64,000 nt of DNA. Source: Burkholderia sp. SRS-46. Its GTDB lineage: Bacteria; Pseudomonadota; Gammaproteobacteria; Burkholderiales; Burkholderiaceae. The notes beneath the pieces were generated by a model. The model did no database searches. It was not told where the DNA came from and saw nothing but the letters and a program-made list of their open reading frames with translations. Below are positions 1 through 8,385 of the stretch, piece by piece (the first letter of the stretch is position 1; the number at the start of each line of letters is the position of its first letter). A program made the translations under genes and the position numbers. The stretch covers positions 248,001-312,000 of the forward strand of contig NZ_PTXL01000009.1 in the NCBI RefSeq assembly GCF_004343775.1. The letters run 5' to 3'.

Positions 1-752
1 AGCCGCACGCGCCGCGGCTCGGCGTCGCGCACACGCTCGAGCAGGCGCAGAGCACCGCCGAGCGCAACCGCATCGTCACGAGCCTGCTGCACCTCACCGG
101 TTTCTCGACCTTCGCGTACTTCGCGCTCGAATTCGCGCACGACCGCGTCGAGAGTCTCTATCTGCACGAAGCGTTCACGCCCGCGACCTATCGCGGCGAC
201 TACGTGCGGCACAACCATCACGACATCGATCCGCGCACGCTCGGCGCGCGCGTGTGCAACATGCCGGTCGTGTGGGACCTGCAGCAGCTGCGCCGGCAGC
301 GCGACGACGGCGCGTGCGTGCCGGCCGCCGCGCTCGACGGCTTCCTGCAGACGATGCAGGACGACGGGATGTGCAGCGGGATCATGTATTCGATGGCCGT
401 GCCCGGCACGCGGCTGCATGCGTTCATGAGCTTCACCGCGCCGCGCCGCACCCGCGAATGGATCACGCCCGCGACGGTCGAGCAGGCGCTGTCGATCGGG
501 CTGTCGGTGCACAAGTTCGCGTCGCCGCAACTGATCGCGACGTCGCGCGAGCGGTCGGTCAACGGCCTCACGCCGTTCGAGCAGGAGCTGCTGCGCGGCA
601 TCGCGGAAGGCGCGTCGGACAAGGAGATCGGGCGCCGCCTCGATACCAGCGCACACAACGTCGACTATCACCTGCGCAAGCTGCGCAAGCGCTTCGGCGT
701 CGCCAACCGGATCCAGCTCACCTACCTGACGTCGAAGCTCGAGCTGATCTGA
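1..752 (+). CDS. LuxR-family (autoinducer-binding) transcriptional regulator, 5' end outside window
   Basis: The reading frame is open from base 3 to the stop, giving 249 residues with no start inside a plausible N-terminus, so the gene begins upstream of the window. The N-terminal two thirds resemble an acyl-homoserine-lactone binding domain: a Tyr-rich stretch followed by a DIDP motif sits where LuxR proteins carry ligand-contacting Trp, Tyr and Asp residues. The last 60 residues are a GerE-type helix-turn-helix, beginning FEQELLRGIAEGASDKEIG and containing NVDYHLRKLRKRFGV, the recognition helix region. It should bind DNA as a quorum-responsive dimer in the cytoplasm. No luxI-type synthase lies in the window, so it may be a solo receptor or its partner may be upstream. 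Family assignment is firm; the ligand is unknown. Confidence 0.85.
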   Translation, partial: PHAPRLGVAHTLEQAQSTAERNRIVTSLLHLTGFSTFAYFALEFAHDRVESLYLHEAFTPATYRGDYVRHNHHDIDPRTLGARVCNMPVVWDLQQLRRQRDDGACVPAAALDGFLQTMQDDGMCSGIMYSMAVPGTRLHAFMSFTAPRRTREWITPATVEQALSIGLSVHKFASPQLIATSRERSVNGLTPFEQELLRGIAEGASDKEIGRRLDTSAHNVDYHLRKLRKRFGVANRIQLTYLTSKLELI

Positions 753-832
753 GCCGCGCGCTGCCGGGTGCGCACCCGGCGGCCAGCCGATCGTTGCGCC
801 CGCATCGTTTCGGCGGACGGGCAGGCAGGCGC

Positions 833-859
833 AAAAAACGGCGCCGTTGCCGGCGCCGT
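833..859 (-). terminator. Rho-independent terminator of the NRAMP gene
   Basis: Read on the minus strand, the 9-bp perfect stem ACGGCGCCG/CGGCGCCGT with a 4-nt loop is followed by six T. It begins 15 bases after the NRAMP-type stop codon. Confidence 0.8.
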
Positions 860-873
860 CCTGGCGAAATCGC

Positions 874-2520
874 TTACTTGAGCAGCATCATCTGCACGAC
901 CTTGACGATCACCAGGCCGACCGCGATCACCAGGTAGCCGCGCAGCACGCCCATCCAGATCCGCGTCGACAGCGTCATCGACTGCGGTGCGAGCGTGTCG
1001 AGCGGCGGCATGCGCCACGTGTCGCGCAGCGAGCGGTCGGCGCGCGGCTCGATCACGCGCTTGTTGCGGCGGATCAGCACCGTCGCGAGGTAGCCGACGA
1101 TCGCGAACACGGTGCCGCCGACCAGCACGTCGACGATCGCCTCGCCACTGATGTCCGGATACATCACCGATGCGGTCAGGATGGTCGACAGCATCACCAG
1201 CACCCAGATCACCGCGCCCGTGAAGATGTTGAGCTTCGTCGAGTTGACCCACGGGCCGAGCACCTGCTTGTCGTTGCAGAGCAGCAGCAGGAACACGGTC
1301 GCGCTCGGCAGCAGCACGCCCGCGAGCGTCTGCACCGCTTCCGTCAGCAGGCCCAGCGGGCTGCCCGGAATCAGCACGATCGCGGCGGCGGCCGCCACGA
1401 TGCCGAAGTAGACGAGGTAGAAGCCCTTCGCGTCCGACACGTTGCGGTGCAGCGAATGGCGGATCTTGAACACGTCGCCGATCGCGTACGCGGTCGACAG
1501 CGACACGGCCGCCGCGCCGATGATGCACGCGTCGAGCAGCGCGACCGCGAACAGCGTCGCGCTGGTGCGGCCCGCATACTTCTCGAGGCCGGCGATGATG
1601 CCACCCGCGTCCGTGAAGTTGCCGAACTCGGGGTGACCGCCGAACAGCGCCGCGCTGAAACCGATCATCGCCACCGCGCCGATCAGCACGAACACGATCC
1701 CGATCCACAGGTCGGCCTTCTCGTACTTCATGAAGCGCGGCGTGATGCGCTTGTCGATCACGTAGCTCTGCTGGAAGAACAGCTGCCACGGCGCGACCGT
1801 CGTGCCGACGATGCCGATCACGAGCAGCATCACGTCGGAGAGCTTCGCGTGCGCGGGCCAGTTCGGCACGAAGAAATCGCGCGACATCTGCGCGACCGGC
1901 GGGTGGATCGTCACGAGCACCGGCACGAGCAGCAGGCTCATCACGCACAGCACGATCGCGAAGCGCTCGAAGCGCCTGAAATCGCCGGTACTGACCGCCG
2001 CCATCGTCAGCGCGGCGGCCACGCACACGCCCGCGACCTTCGGCAGCCCGAAGAAGTCGAGCACGAACGTGATGCCGATGAACTCGGTGACGATCGTCAG
2101 CGCGTTGAGCAGGAACAGGTCGATCACGCTGAACGCGCCCCAGAACTTGCCGAAGCGCTCGAAGATCAGCCGCGCGTGGCCGACGCCCGTCACCGCGCCG
2201 AGGCGCAGCACCATTTCCTGGTTCACGTACAGCACCGGAACGAGCAGCAGCAGCGTCCATAGCAGCGTCGTGCCGTAGTTCTGGCCCGCTTGCGTGTAGG
2301 TGCCGAATGCCCCCGCATCGTTGTCGCCGACCATCACGATCAGGCCCGGCCCGAGGATCGCGAGCAGCGTGCGCAGGCGTGCCCACCACGTGCCGCGCGA
2401 CGCGGTGTCGTGATGCGCGATGGTGCCGAGCGCGCCGCGGATGTCGCCCACATGCGCTTCGTCGAGCACGGCGCTGCGTTCGACGGCGATCGGTGGAGAA
2501 ACGTTGGAGGGTGTGGACAT
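874..2520 (-). CDS. NRAMP-family divalent cation transporter with atypical metal site
   Basis: This 548-residue inner-membrane protein has about eleven hydrophobic segments and aligns with NRAMP/MntH transporters. TM1 reads GPGLIVMVGDNDAGAFGTY at residues 57-75, so the canonical metal-binding DPGN is DAGA at 68-71. TM6 reads GTTVAPWQ, so canonical MPHN is APWQ at 243-246 and the coordinating Met is lost. Those changes resemble what is described for NRAMP-related magnesium transporters, so Mg2+ (or another hard cation) is an inference; Mn2+/Fe2+ import is the family default. The start gives a 50-residue cytoplasmic N-terminus. Two mini-ORFs on the same strand lie upstream, and a hairpin terminator follows the gene. 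Confidence 0.85.
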   Translation of the reverse strand: MSTPSNVSPPIAVERSAVLDEAHVGDIRGALGTIAHHDTASRGTWWARLRTLLAILGPGLIVMVGDNDAGAFGTYTQAGQNYGTTLLWTLLLLVPVLYVNQEMVLRLGAVTGVGHARLIFERFGKFWGAFSVIDLFLLNALTIVTEFIGITFVLDFFGLPKVAGVCVAAALTMAAVSTGDFRRFERFAIVLCVMSLLLVPVLVTIHPPVAQMSRDFFVPNWPAHAKLSDVMLLVIGIVGTTVAPWQLFFQQSYVIDKRITPRFMKYEKADLWIGIVFVLIGAVAMIGFSAALFGGHPEFGNFTDAGGIIAGLEKYAGRTSATLFAVALLDACIIGAAAVSLSTAYAIGDVFKIRHSLHRNVSDAKGFYLVYFGIVAAAAAIVLIPGSPLGLLTEAVQTLAGVLLPSATVFLLLLCNDKQVLGPWVNSTKLNIFTGAVIWVLVMLSTILTASVMYPDISGEAIVDVLVGGTVFAIVGYLATVLIRRNKRVIEPRADRSLRDTWRMPPLDTLAPQSMTLSTRIWMGVLRGYLVIAVGLVIVKVVQMMLLK

Positions 2521-2630
2521 GATGTGTTCCGTACGGCTAATGGTTATCTGTCAAGCGTGCATCCTTGGCATGCGCGTGCGCGGCGGCGTGCGTGCAGCCG
2601 CGGATGCGCATGCCGAGGCGCGCTCGGCTT

Positions 2631-2768
2631 TTAGTGGACTAGCGATTTCAAGTGGTTCAGCAGGCGGGCGAGTACCGGCTGACGGATATCGAGCGACAGC
2701 ATCGCGTCGTATTTCGAGCGCGATTCGCTCACGTGCGGAAGTTGCGACAGCAGAAGGCCGAAGTTCAT
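2631..2768 (-). CDS. Small hypothetical protein, 45 aa
   Basis: An ATG preceded by TGGAG at a good distance opens a 45-residue frame that begins MNFGLLLSQLPHVSES and ends NHLKSLVH. Composition looks protein-like: an amphipathic C-terminal helix, no Cys, no membrane span. It lies 110 bases upstream of the NRAMP-type transporter on the same strand and could share its transcript as a leader ORF. I do not recognise a family. A chance ORF is possible in DNA of this GC content, although the start signal argues for translation. Confidence 0.42.
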   Translation of the reverse strand: MNFGLLLSQLPHVSESRSKYDAMLSLDIRQPVLARLLNHLKSLVH

Positions 2769-2849
2769 GATCTGGCTCCAGGCGGCGGCAGCGTATGCGC
2801 TCGCCGCGTCGTGGGCGCGGGGCCAGTCCGGCGCCTGAGCGAAATCAGG

Positions 2850-2927
2850 CTATTCGGCCGGCGTGTCCCTGCGACCCGGATTGAAAGGGGTCTGGCGGCA
2901 TAAGGGACAACTGTCACTGTCGTTCAT
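2850..2927 (-). CDS. Tiny CPLC-containing ORF, 25 aa
   Basis: A strong Shine-Dalgarno sequence, AGGAG, sits 5 bases before an ATG opening a 25-residue frame: MNDSDSCPLC followed by RQTPFNPGRRDTPAE. The CxxC pair (Cys7, Cys10) is a possible metal ligand. It lies upstream of the 45-aa ORF and the NRAMP-type transporter on the same strand, so a metal-sensing leader peptide or zinc-knuckle micro-protein is conceivable. Nothing but the ribosome site and the CxxC motif supports function. Confidence 0.38.
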   Translation of the reverse strand: MNDSDSCPLCRQTPFNPGRRDTPAE

Positions 2928-3522
2928 GGCGGCTCCTGTTCGGTGTTCCGGAAGAACACGGTTGACCGCCGTCCTGCATGCGGGATGCCGCGTGCGCAGG
3001 CCTGGAAAAGGCGTGCGCGAACGCGGCCGCGTGCCGGGCGGCGGCGAAACCAGACAGCGCATGCGCGATGGCATCACGCGTTTCTGGCGCGAATCAGGGT
3101 GCACGTAGGGAGTAACTGCGAAGTACTGCTGCGCGCACCGTTTGCCTCAGTGACAAACGGCGGCTTCGGGAAGGCGCGGACGTCGGTCGCTCAGGCGGAA
3201 AACTCGTTCGAAGGTCGACTACTGCAAGCGTCCAAGGCGTTCGCCCCAAGAGTGAAGATGGCGGATTCTATGGATCGCTCGAAACCGAAGTCAACCCCTT
3301 GAATCCCCGTTTGAGGAAAAAAATTTCCGCAGCCCCGGCATTGAAAGATTCGCCCCCGCAAACGCGTGCCCGAACCTTTCAGCGCGAGTGCATGCCCGCC
3401 CCGCCCGGTGCGGATGCGCAACGCTCGGGGCAAGCGCGCCGGCCGCTTGCGCGACCCGAAACGACCGCGCGCCGTCAACTCGCCGCAGGTGCAACGAACG
3501 CAAAGATTCGTGCGATTTTTAC
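2928..3522. other. Gene-free stretch
   Basis: No convincing coding frame. It holds a perfect 7-bp inverted repeat, CCGTTTG at 3138-3144 and CAAACGG at 3154-3160, and an A/T tract, GGAAAAAAATTTCC, near 3315. Either could belong to the control region of the minus-strand mini-ORFs or of the plus-strand leader that follows. Confidence 0.5.
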
Positions 3523-3552
3523 TTGCGCTGCAGCAAACGACGCGACTACAAT
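3523..3552 (+). promoter_or_regulatory. Sigma-70-like promoter for the leader/porin region
   Basis: TTGCGC at 3523-3528 and TACAAT at 3547-3552 are 18 bp apart, predicting transcription from about 3559. The first translatable signal on that RNA is the mini-ORF at 3582. Confidence 0.5.
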
Positions 3553-3581
3553 CCGCCGCAATTCATCACAGGAGTCCCTCC

Positions 3582-3644
3582 GTGGACACATGCTCTAGTT
3601 GCTGTTCGACGCCGGTCCAGGCCGGCCAAGCCATCGCGAGATAG
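3582..3644 (+). CDS. Cys-rich leader-peptide candidate, 20 aa
   Basis: A GTG start 6 bases after AGGAG opens a 20-residue frame reading (M)DTCSSCCSTPVQAGQAIAR. Three Cys residues form CSSCC. It begins about 23 nt from a predicted transcription start and ends far upstream of the next ORF, the arrangement of a regulatory leader peptide. A short stem-loop, GAACCGG (3705-3711) with CCGGTTC (3718-3724), follows it. Cysteine-rich upstream peptides that respond to copper are known in relatives such as Bordetella; whether this one does anything similar is speculation. Confidence 0.4.
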   Translation: MDTCSSCCSTPVQAGQAIAR

Positions 3645-3833
3645 CAGCCCAGGGCATGTCCTTCGCCGCTAGCTCGCATTCGTCGGGTTAGCGCGCTTCC
3701 TTCCGAACCGGTTCTCGCCGGTTCTTCCGTCGCACGCTCCGTCAAGTTTCAAACGCCGATCGCAGGCCGCACCGCGCGCGCCCTGGGGTCCATCACGTCG
3801 TCCGGCCATGCCGGACCGGACGGGGGCAACGTC

Positions 3834-4103
3834 ATGTTCATTCAATCGTTCGCGGTCAAACTCAAGCGCTACGTCCACGTGGCGTGCAACCGCTCGCTCG
3901 TCTCCGCGCTGTCGCCGCTCGCGCATGCGGCCAGCAACTGGCGCGACGCGTCGCTCACCCACGCGCTGATGCCGATGCGCACGCTAGACTGCGCCGTGCT
4001 CGGCGCGATGGCCGGCGCGATCGCACTGGTCGCGCTGCTGTGCGCGGCTGCCGCCCGCCTCGACTTCGCGCAGGCCTGGCGGGTCGGCTGCTGGCTGCCG
4101 TAA
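3834..4103 (+). CDS. Small predicted membrane protein, 89 aa
   Basis: The ATG follows GGGGG at a workable spacing. The 89-residue product has a basic N-terminus and one clear hydrophobic segment, LGAMAGAIALVALLCAAAA, at about residues 56-74, so a single-span inner-membrane protein is likely. It lies 106 bases before the OprB porin on the same strand and may be co-transcribed from the promoter near 3523. I recognise no family and no active site. Confidence 0.45.
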   Translation: MFIQSFAVKLKRYVHVACNRSLVSALSPLAHAASNWRDASLTHALMPMRTLDCAVLGAMAGAIALVALLCAAAARLDFAQAWRVGCWLP

Positions 4104-4209
4104 TCGCTCATTCGCGAGCGAGCCGGCCACGCCGGCCCGCCGCCTCGACGCATTCGCTTTGCCGTTCCGTGTCATTAGCTTGACTAATCAATCCGCCAAC
4201 AGGGTCCAC

Positions 4210-5667
4210 ATGAAAAACCATCTCGATCCCACGCTGCGCAAGCCCCGTCTCTCCACCTGCGCGACGCTGCTGCTGTCGCTCGCCGCCACGCCCGCGTTCG
4301 CGCAATCGGCCGCCCCCGAACCCGCGGCGGGCGCACGCGACGCCGCCGCCACGCCGGCGCCGGCACCGACCGGCTTCTGGGAACGCTCGAACCTGCTCGG
4401 CAACATGGGCGGCGTGCGCGACATGCTCGGCGATCGCGGCATCACGCTGAACCTGCAGGAGACCAGCGAGTACCTGACCAACACGTCGGGCGGCACGAAG
4501 CGCGGCGGCGCGTACCAGGGCCTCACGCAGTTCGGCGTGAACGTCGACACCGGCAAGGCGATCGGCCTGCCGGGCGGCACGTTCAACGTGTCCGGGCTGC
4601 AGATCCACGGCACCAGCCTCACGCAGCGCAACCTGCAGACGCTGCAGACCGCGACCGGCATCGAAGCGAACTCGACCACCCGCCTGTGGGAGCTGTGGTA
4701 CCAGCAGGTGCTGCTCGACGGCAAGGTCGACGTGAAGGTCGGCCAGCAGAGCATCGACCAGGAATTCATGGTCAGCCAGTACGCGGCGACCTTCATGAAC
4801 GCGACGTTCGGCTGGCCCGTGCTGCCGTCGACCGACCTGCCGGCGGGCGGCCCCGCCTATCCGCTGTCGTCGCTCGGCGCGCGGCTGCGCGTGAAGCCGT
4901 CCGATACCTGGACCGTGCTGGCCGGCGTATTCGACGGCAACCCGGCGGGCCGCGCCGACGGCGATCCGCAGAGGCTCAACGCGCACGGCACCAACTTCAA
5001 CCTGCGCAGCGGCGCGCTGCTGATCGGCGAAGTGCAGTACGCATTGAACGCGCCGTCGGCCGACCCGAAGGCACCGCCGCCGGCCGGCCTGCCGGGCACC
5101 TACAAGCTCGGCGTCTGGTACCAGACGCAGCACGCCGCCGACCTGCGCACCGGCACCGACGGCCTGTCGCTCGCGGACCCGGCGAGCAACGGCGTGCCGT
5201 CGAACCATCGCGGCAACTACGGGTTCTATGCGGTCGCGGACCAGATGGTATGGCGCCCGGCGGCGGACAGCCCGCGCTCGGTCGGCGTGTTCATGCGGGT
5301 GATGGGCGCGCCAGGCGACCGCAACCTCGTCGACTTCGCGCTCAATGCGGGCGTCTCGCTGAAGGCGCCGTTCGCGGGGCGCGACAACGACGTCGCCGGC
5401 ATCGCGCTCGGCTATACGAAGATCGGCTCGCATGCGCGCGCGCTCGACGGCGACGTCGGCAGGTACACGACGCCCGGCTATCCGGTGCGCCGCGCGGAGA
5501 CGCTCATCGAAGCGACCTATCAGTATCAGGTCACGCCGTGGTGGCAACTGCAGGCGGACCTGCAGCACTTCTTCCGGCCGGCGGGCGGCATCCCGAACCC
5601 GAACGCGCCGGGCGCGCGCATCGGCGACGAGACGGTGGTCGGCGTGCGCACGACGATCACGTTCTGA
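4210..5667 (+). CDS. oprB: Carbohydrate-selective porin, OprB family
   Basis: The 485-residue product starts MKNHLDP and has a classic signal peptide ending near TPAFA, then the OprB-type beta-barrel. Recognisable pieces are the N-terminal block around LGNMGGVRDMLGDRGITL, the paired strands around LWELWYQQVLLDGKVDVKVGQ and the C-terminal strand ending VRTTITF with a terminal Phe, the outer-membrane insertion signal. OprB porins let glucose and related sugars diffuse into the periplasm. An upstream in-frame ATG at 4159 exists, but the signal peptide and the AGGG box favour 4210. It is convergent with the trehalase gene 24 bases downstream, which suits a shared role in sugar use. Confidence 0.92.
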   Translation: MKNHLDPTLRKPRLSTCATLLLSLAATPAFAQSAAPEPAAGARDAAATPAPAPTGFWERSNLLGNMGGVRDMLGDRGITLNLQETSEYLTNTSGGTKRGGAYQGLTQFGVNVDTGKAIGLPGGTFNVSGLQIHGTSLTQRNLQTLQTATGIEANSTTRLWELWYQQVLLDGKVDVKVGQQSIDQEFMVSQYAATFMNATFGWPVLPSTDLPAGGPAYPLSSLGARLRVKPSDTWTVLAGVFDGNPAGRADGDPQRLNAHGTNFNLRSGALLIGEVQYALNAPSADPKAPPPAGLPGTYKLGVWYQTQHAADLRTGTDGLSLADPASNGVPSNHRGNYGFYAVADQMVWRPAADSPRSVGVFMRVMGAPGDRNLVDFALNAGVSLKAPFAGRDNDVAGIALGYTKIGSHARALDGDVGRYTTPGYPVRRAETLIEATYQYQVTPWWQLQADLQHFFRPAGGIPNPNAPGARIGDETVVGVRTTITF

Positions 5668-5691
5668 CGCGATCGGGCGCGGCGGCGCGCA

Positions 5692-7398
5692 TCAGTCGCC
5701 GTACAACCCAAGCAGCTTCACCGTGACGCCATTAGTCCAGCCGAAGCCGTCCTGCAGCGGATATTCGCCGCCGCCCCCGCCGCCTGCGCCGCTGCCCTCG
5801 ACCACGTATTTCTCGACCAGCTTGCCCTCGGTCGCATACACGTGCTTCACGCTCGCGAGGAAGCGCGTGCCGATGTCCTTCGCGAGCGCGGGCTCGCCGT
5901 AGCGGCGCAGCCCGTCGACCGCGATCCACTGCAGCGGCGCCCAGCCGTTCGGCGCGTCCCATTGCTGGCCGGTCGTCGCGGTGGTCGTCGCGAGGCCGCC
6001 CGGCTGCAGCAGCGTCCTGCGCACCGCGCGCGCGGTCGCCTTCGCGCGCTCCGGCCACGCGACGCCCGCGAACAGCGGATACAGCGCGGCCGCGGTGAGC
6101 GCGTCGCGCGGCTGGCGCCGTTGCCAGTCGTAGTCGCCGTAGTAGCCGCGGCGGTTCCACAGGTAATGGTTGATCGCCTTCGCGCGCTGCGCCGCGCGCG
6201 AGGAAAAATCGGCGGCGCACGCGACGTCGCGCGCGATCTCGCAGCCCTTCACGATCGTCTTCTCCAGATGGAACATCAGGCTGTTCAGGTCGACCGGCAC
6301 GATCGACGTCGTGCGGATCGTCGCGAGCGTCCTGCCGTCGCCGAGCCAGCGCGAGCTGTAGTCCCAGCCGCTTTCGGCACCCGCGCGCAGATCGCGCCAC
6401 ACCTCGCGCGCGGGACGGCCGGGCACCGCCTGCGCGGTCTGCACGTCCTCGAGATACGACTCGTCGCGCGGCGTGTCGCTCGCATCCCAGTAACGGTTCA
6501 GGATCGCGCCGTCGGGCAGCGCGACCACGTGGCGGGTCGCACCGCCGCGCGGCGTCGTGCGCTCGCCCTCCATCCAGTACGCATGCTCGCGGCGCAGCGC
6601 GGGCAGGTATTTCTGGTAGACCGTGTCGCCCTCGGCCTGCGCCGCGAGCGTCACCATGTACGCGAAGAACGGCGGCTGCGAGCGGCTCGCGTAGTACGTG
6701 CGGTTGCCGTTCGGCACGTGGCCGAGCGTGCCGATCAGGTGCGCGAAGTTGTCGAGCATCGCGTCGACGAGATCCTCGCGGCCCGACACCTGCAGGCCGA
6801 GCATCGTGAAATAGGTGTCCCAGTAATAGCCTTCGCGGAAGCGCCCGCCCGGCACCACGTACGGCTTCGGCAACGGGATCAGCGAGCTGTACGGCGGCAC
6901 CGTCGCGCTCGCGCGCGTGAGCTTCGGCCACAGCCAGTCGATGTGCTCGCGCAGCGTCTGGTTCGGCGGCGGCGTGACACCCTGGTCGACAGGCGGCGTG
7001 AAGTGCCGGCCGGCGAACGCCTTCAGCGAGAAGCCCGGCTGCGCTTGCTGCTGCCGGTAGCGCTGGACGAGCGTGGCCGGGTCGGTGTCCGGTGCTGCGT
7101 CGACGAAGGTCTTCTGGTCCGGATAGAGCCGCGCGGTCTGCACCGCGACGAACAGGTCGCCGTAGAGCTCGCTCGGCGGCGGCAGGATCGCGTTCGCGCC
7201 GAGTATGGCGGATGTGGCGGGCCGCGTGACGGGTTGAGCGGCGGCCGGGTTTGCGCTGTCCGCCTGCGCGGCGCAGCCTGCGACGGCGAGACAGGTCGCG
7301 GCCAGCACGGTGGCCCGGCGCAAGCGCCGCGCAGGCAGCGACGCGAACGATACGGCTGACGCAGCGAATGCAGTTGATGCGGCACGACGTGACGTCAT
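5692..7398 (-). CDS. treA: Periplasmic trehalase (glycoside hydrolase family 37)
   Basis: The 568-residue protein hydrolyses trehalose to two glucose molecules. Both family signatures are present: [15 protein letters not shown] at residues 183-197 and [10 protein letters not shown] at 479-488, plus the Gly-rich [16 protein letters not shown] loop near the C-terminus. The N-terminus has a long export signal with a lipobox, LAVAGC, putting Cys42 at the cleavage site, so this version may be a lipoprotein rather than a soluble periplasmic enzyme. A strong AAAGGAGGG site precedes the ATG. It faces the OprB porin gene, which could supply the substrate or take up related sugars. Confidence 0.92.
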   Translation of the reverse strand: MTSRRAASTAFAASAVSFASLPARRLRRATVLAATCLAVAGCAAQADSANPAAAQPVTRPATSAILGANAILPPPSELYGDLFVAVQTARLYPDQKTFVDAAPDTDPATLVQRYRQQQAQPGFSLKAFAGRHFTPPVDQGVTPPPNQTLREHIDWLWPKLTRASATVPPYSSLIPLPKPYVVPGGRFREGYYWDTYFTMLGLQVSGREDLVDAMLDNFAHLIGTLGHVPNGNRTYYASRSQPPFFAYMVTLAAQAEGDTVYQKYLPALRREHAYWMEGERTTPRGGATRHVVALPDGAILNRYWDASDTPRDESYLEDVQTAQAVPGRPAREVWRDLRAGAESGWDYSSRWLGDGRTLATIRTTSIVPVDLNSLMFHLEKTIVKGCEIARDVACAADFSSRAAQRAKAINHYLWNRRGYYGDYDWQRRQPRDALTAAALYPLFAGVAWPERAKATARAVRRTLLQPGGLATTTATTGQQWDAPNGWAPLQWIAVDGLRRYGEPALAKDIGTRFLASVKHVYATEGKLVEKYVVEGSGAGGGGGGEYPLQDGFGWTNGVTVKLLGLYGD

Positions 7399-7533
7399 GA
7401 CGTGTCCCCTCCTTTCGATGGTGAGTGGCTCGGCACGTGGTCTCGTTCGCGCGGCGCGCTCGTCTCGATGGCCCTCGATCGACGCGCGTCGTTATGTCCG
7501 CAAGTGGTCCGACTGTCGCACGAAACGCGCGCG

Positions 7534-8163
7534 TCAGGCAAGCGCGGCGCCGTGCGATTCGCGCAGATAGCCGCGCACCGCGCGCCACACGCGCGTGTCG
7601 AGCGCGCGCGCATCGGTCTCGCCGCGCGCGCCCGCCGCGTCGACGAGGCCCTTGATCATCGCGAGCAGGTCATGCGCGACGAGCGCCGGCGCCGCGAGTT
7701 GCGGCGCGTCGTCCCGGCCGAACGCGATCATCACCGCCACGTGAATCCGGTCCGCGACGCGCTGGGTCTGCTCGCCGAGCGGCAGCCGCGCTTCCTCGAA
7801 GTCGATCAGCCGCGCGAGCGCCGGGCGGCGCAGCTGATGCGCGACCGCGGCGCGCACCAGCGCATGCAGGATCGCATCGCACGTGGGCAACGCCGCGGCG
7901 CGCGCGACGTCGTCGAGCAGCACCGCGCTCTCGCGCGCGGCCAGCGTGGCGGTCAATGCGTCGCGATTCGGGAAGTACTGATAGAGCGAGCCGATGCTGA
8001 CGCCGGCCTGCGCGGCGACGGCATTCGTCGTATAGCCGTCGAGGCCGTCGCGCTCGAGAATCTGCGCGGCGGCTTCGACGATCGCGTCGACGGTGGCCGT
8101 CGAGCGCCGCTGGCGCGGCGACTTGCGGGGTGCGATCGGTGAGCTGGCTGGCGTGCGGGGCAT
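7534..8163 (-). CDS. TetR-family repressor
   Basis: The 209-residue protein has an N-terminal TetR helix-turn-helix at about residues 25-70, with TNAVAAQAGVSIGSLYQYF spanning the recognition helix, and an all-helical ligand-binding C-terminus. It is divergent from the MFS drug-efflux gene 222 bases away, and two identical-type palindromic elements lie in that gap, so it probably represses the pump and relieves repression on binding a toxic compound. The inducer cannot be read from sequence. Confidence 0.9.
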   Translation of the reverse strand: MPRTPASSPIAPRKSPRQRRSTATVDAIVEAAAQILERDGLDGYTTNAVAAQAGVSIGSLYQYFPNRDALTATLAARESAVLLDDVARAAALPTCDAILHALVRAAVAHQLRRPALARLIDFEEARLPLGEQTQRVADRIHVAVMIAFGRDDAPQLAAPALVAHDLLAMIKGLVDAAGARGETDARALDTRVWRAVRGYLRESHGAALA

Positions 8164-8320
8164 GATGTGGCGGCGGGTTCGAAAGCGAGTCGGCGCTCGT
8201 ATTCTAGAAACGCGCTTTCCCCTTCGTCAAACTGGGCATTCGGTGATCGCGCAACCATCGGCGCCGCGCGCCGTCGTCGCGCGCGCCGAAGTCGTCTCTT
8301 CGCGACGCCGCGCCGCAAGA

Positions 8321-8352
8321 ACAACTGTTGCAACATGCGGAACAACCGTTGT
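8321..8352. promoter_or_regulatory. Paired palindromic operator for the TetR regulator
   Basis: ACAACTGTTGC at 8321-8331 and ACAACCGTTGT at 8342-8352 are two copies of ACAACNGTTGT spaced 21 bp apart, two helical turns. They sit 34 bp before the efflux gene and are the natural site for the divergent TetR protein, probably bound by two dimers. Confidence 0.7.
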
Positions 8353-8385
8353 CATACGTGACGCACCGGCAGCAAACGATGCATA

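Noticed and set aside
3705-3833. A metal or cofactor riboswitch before the 89-aa ORF
   Set aside because: There is a hairpin and a GC-rich stretch, but I could not match any known riboswitch core by eye.
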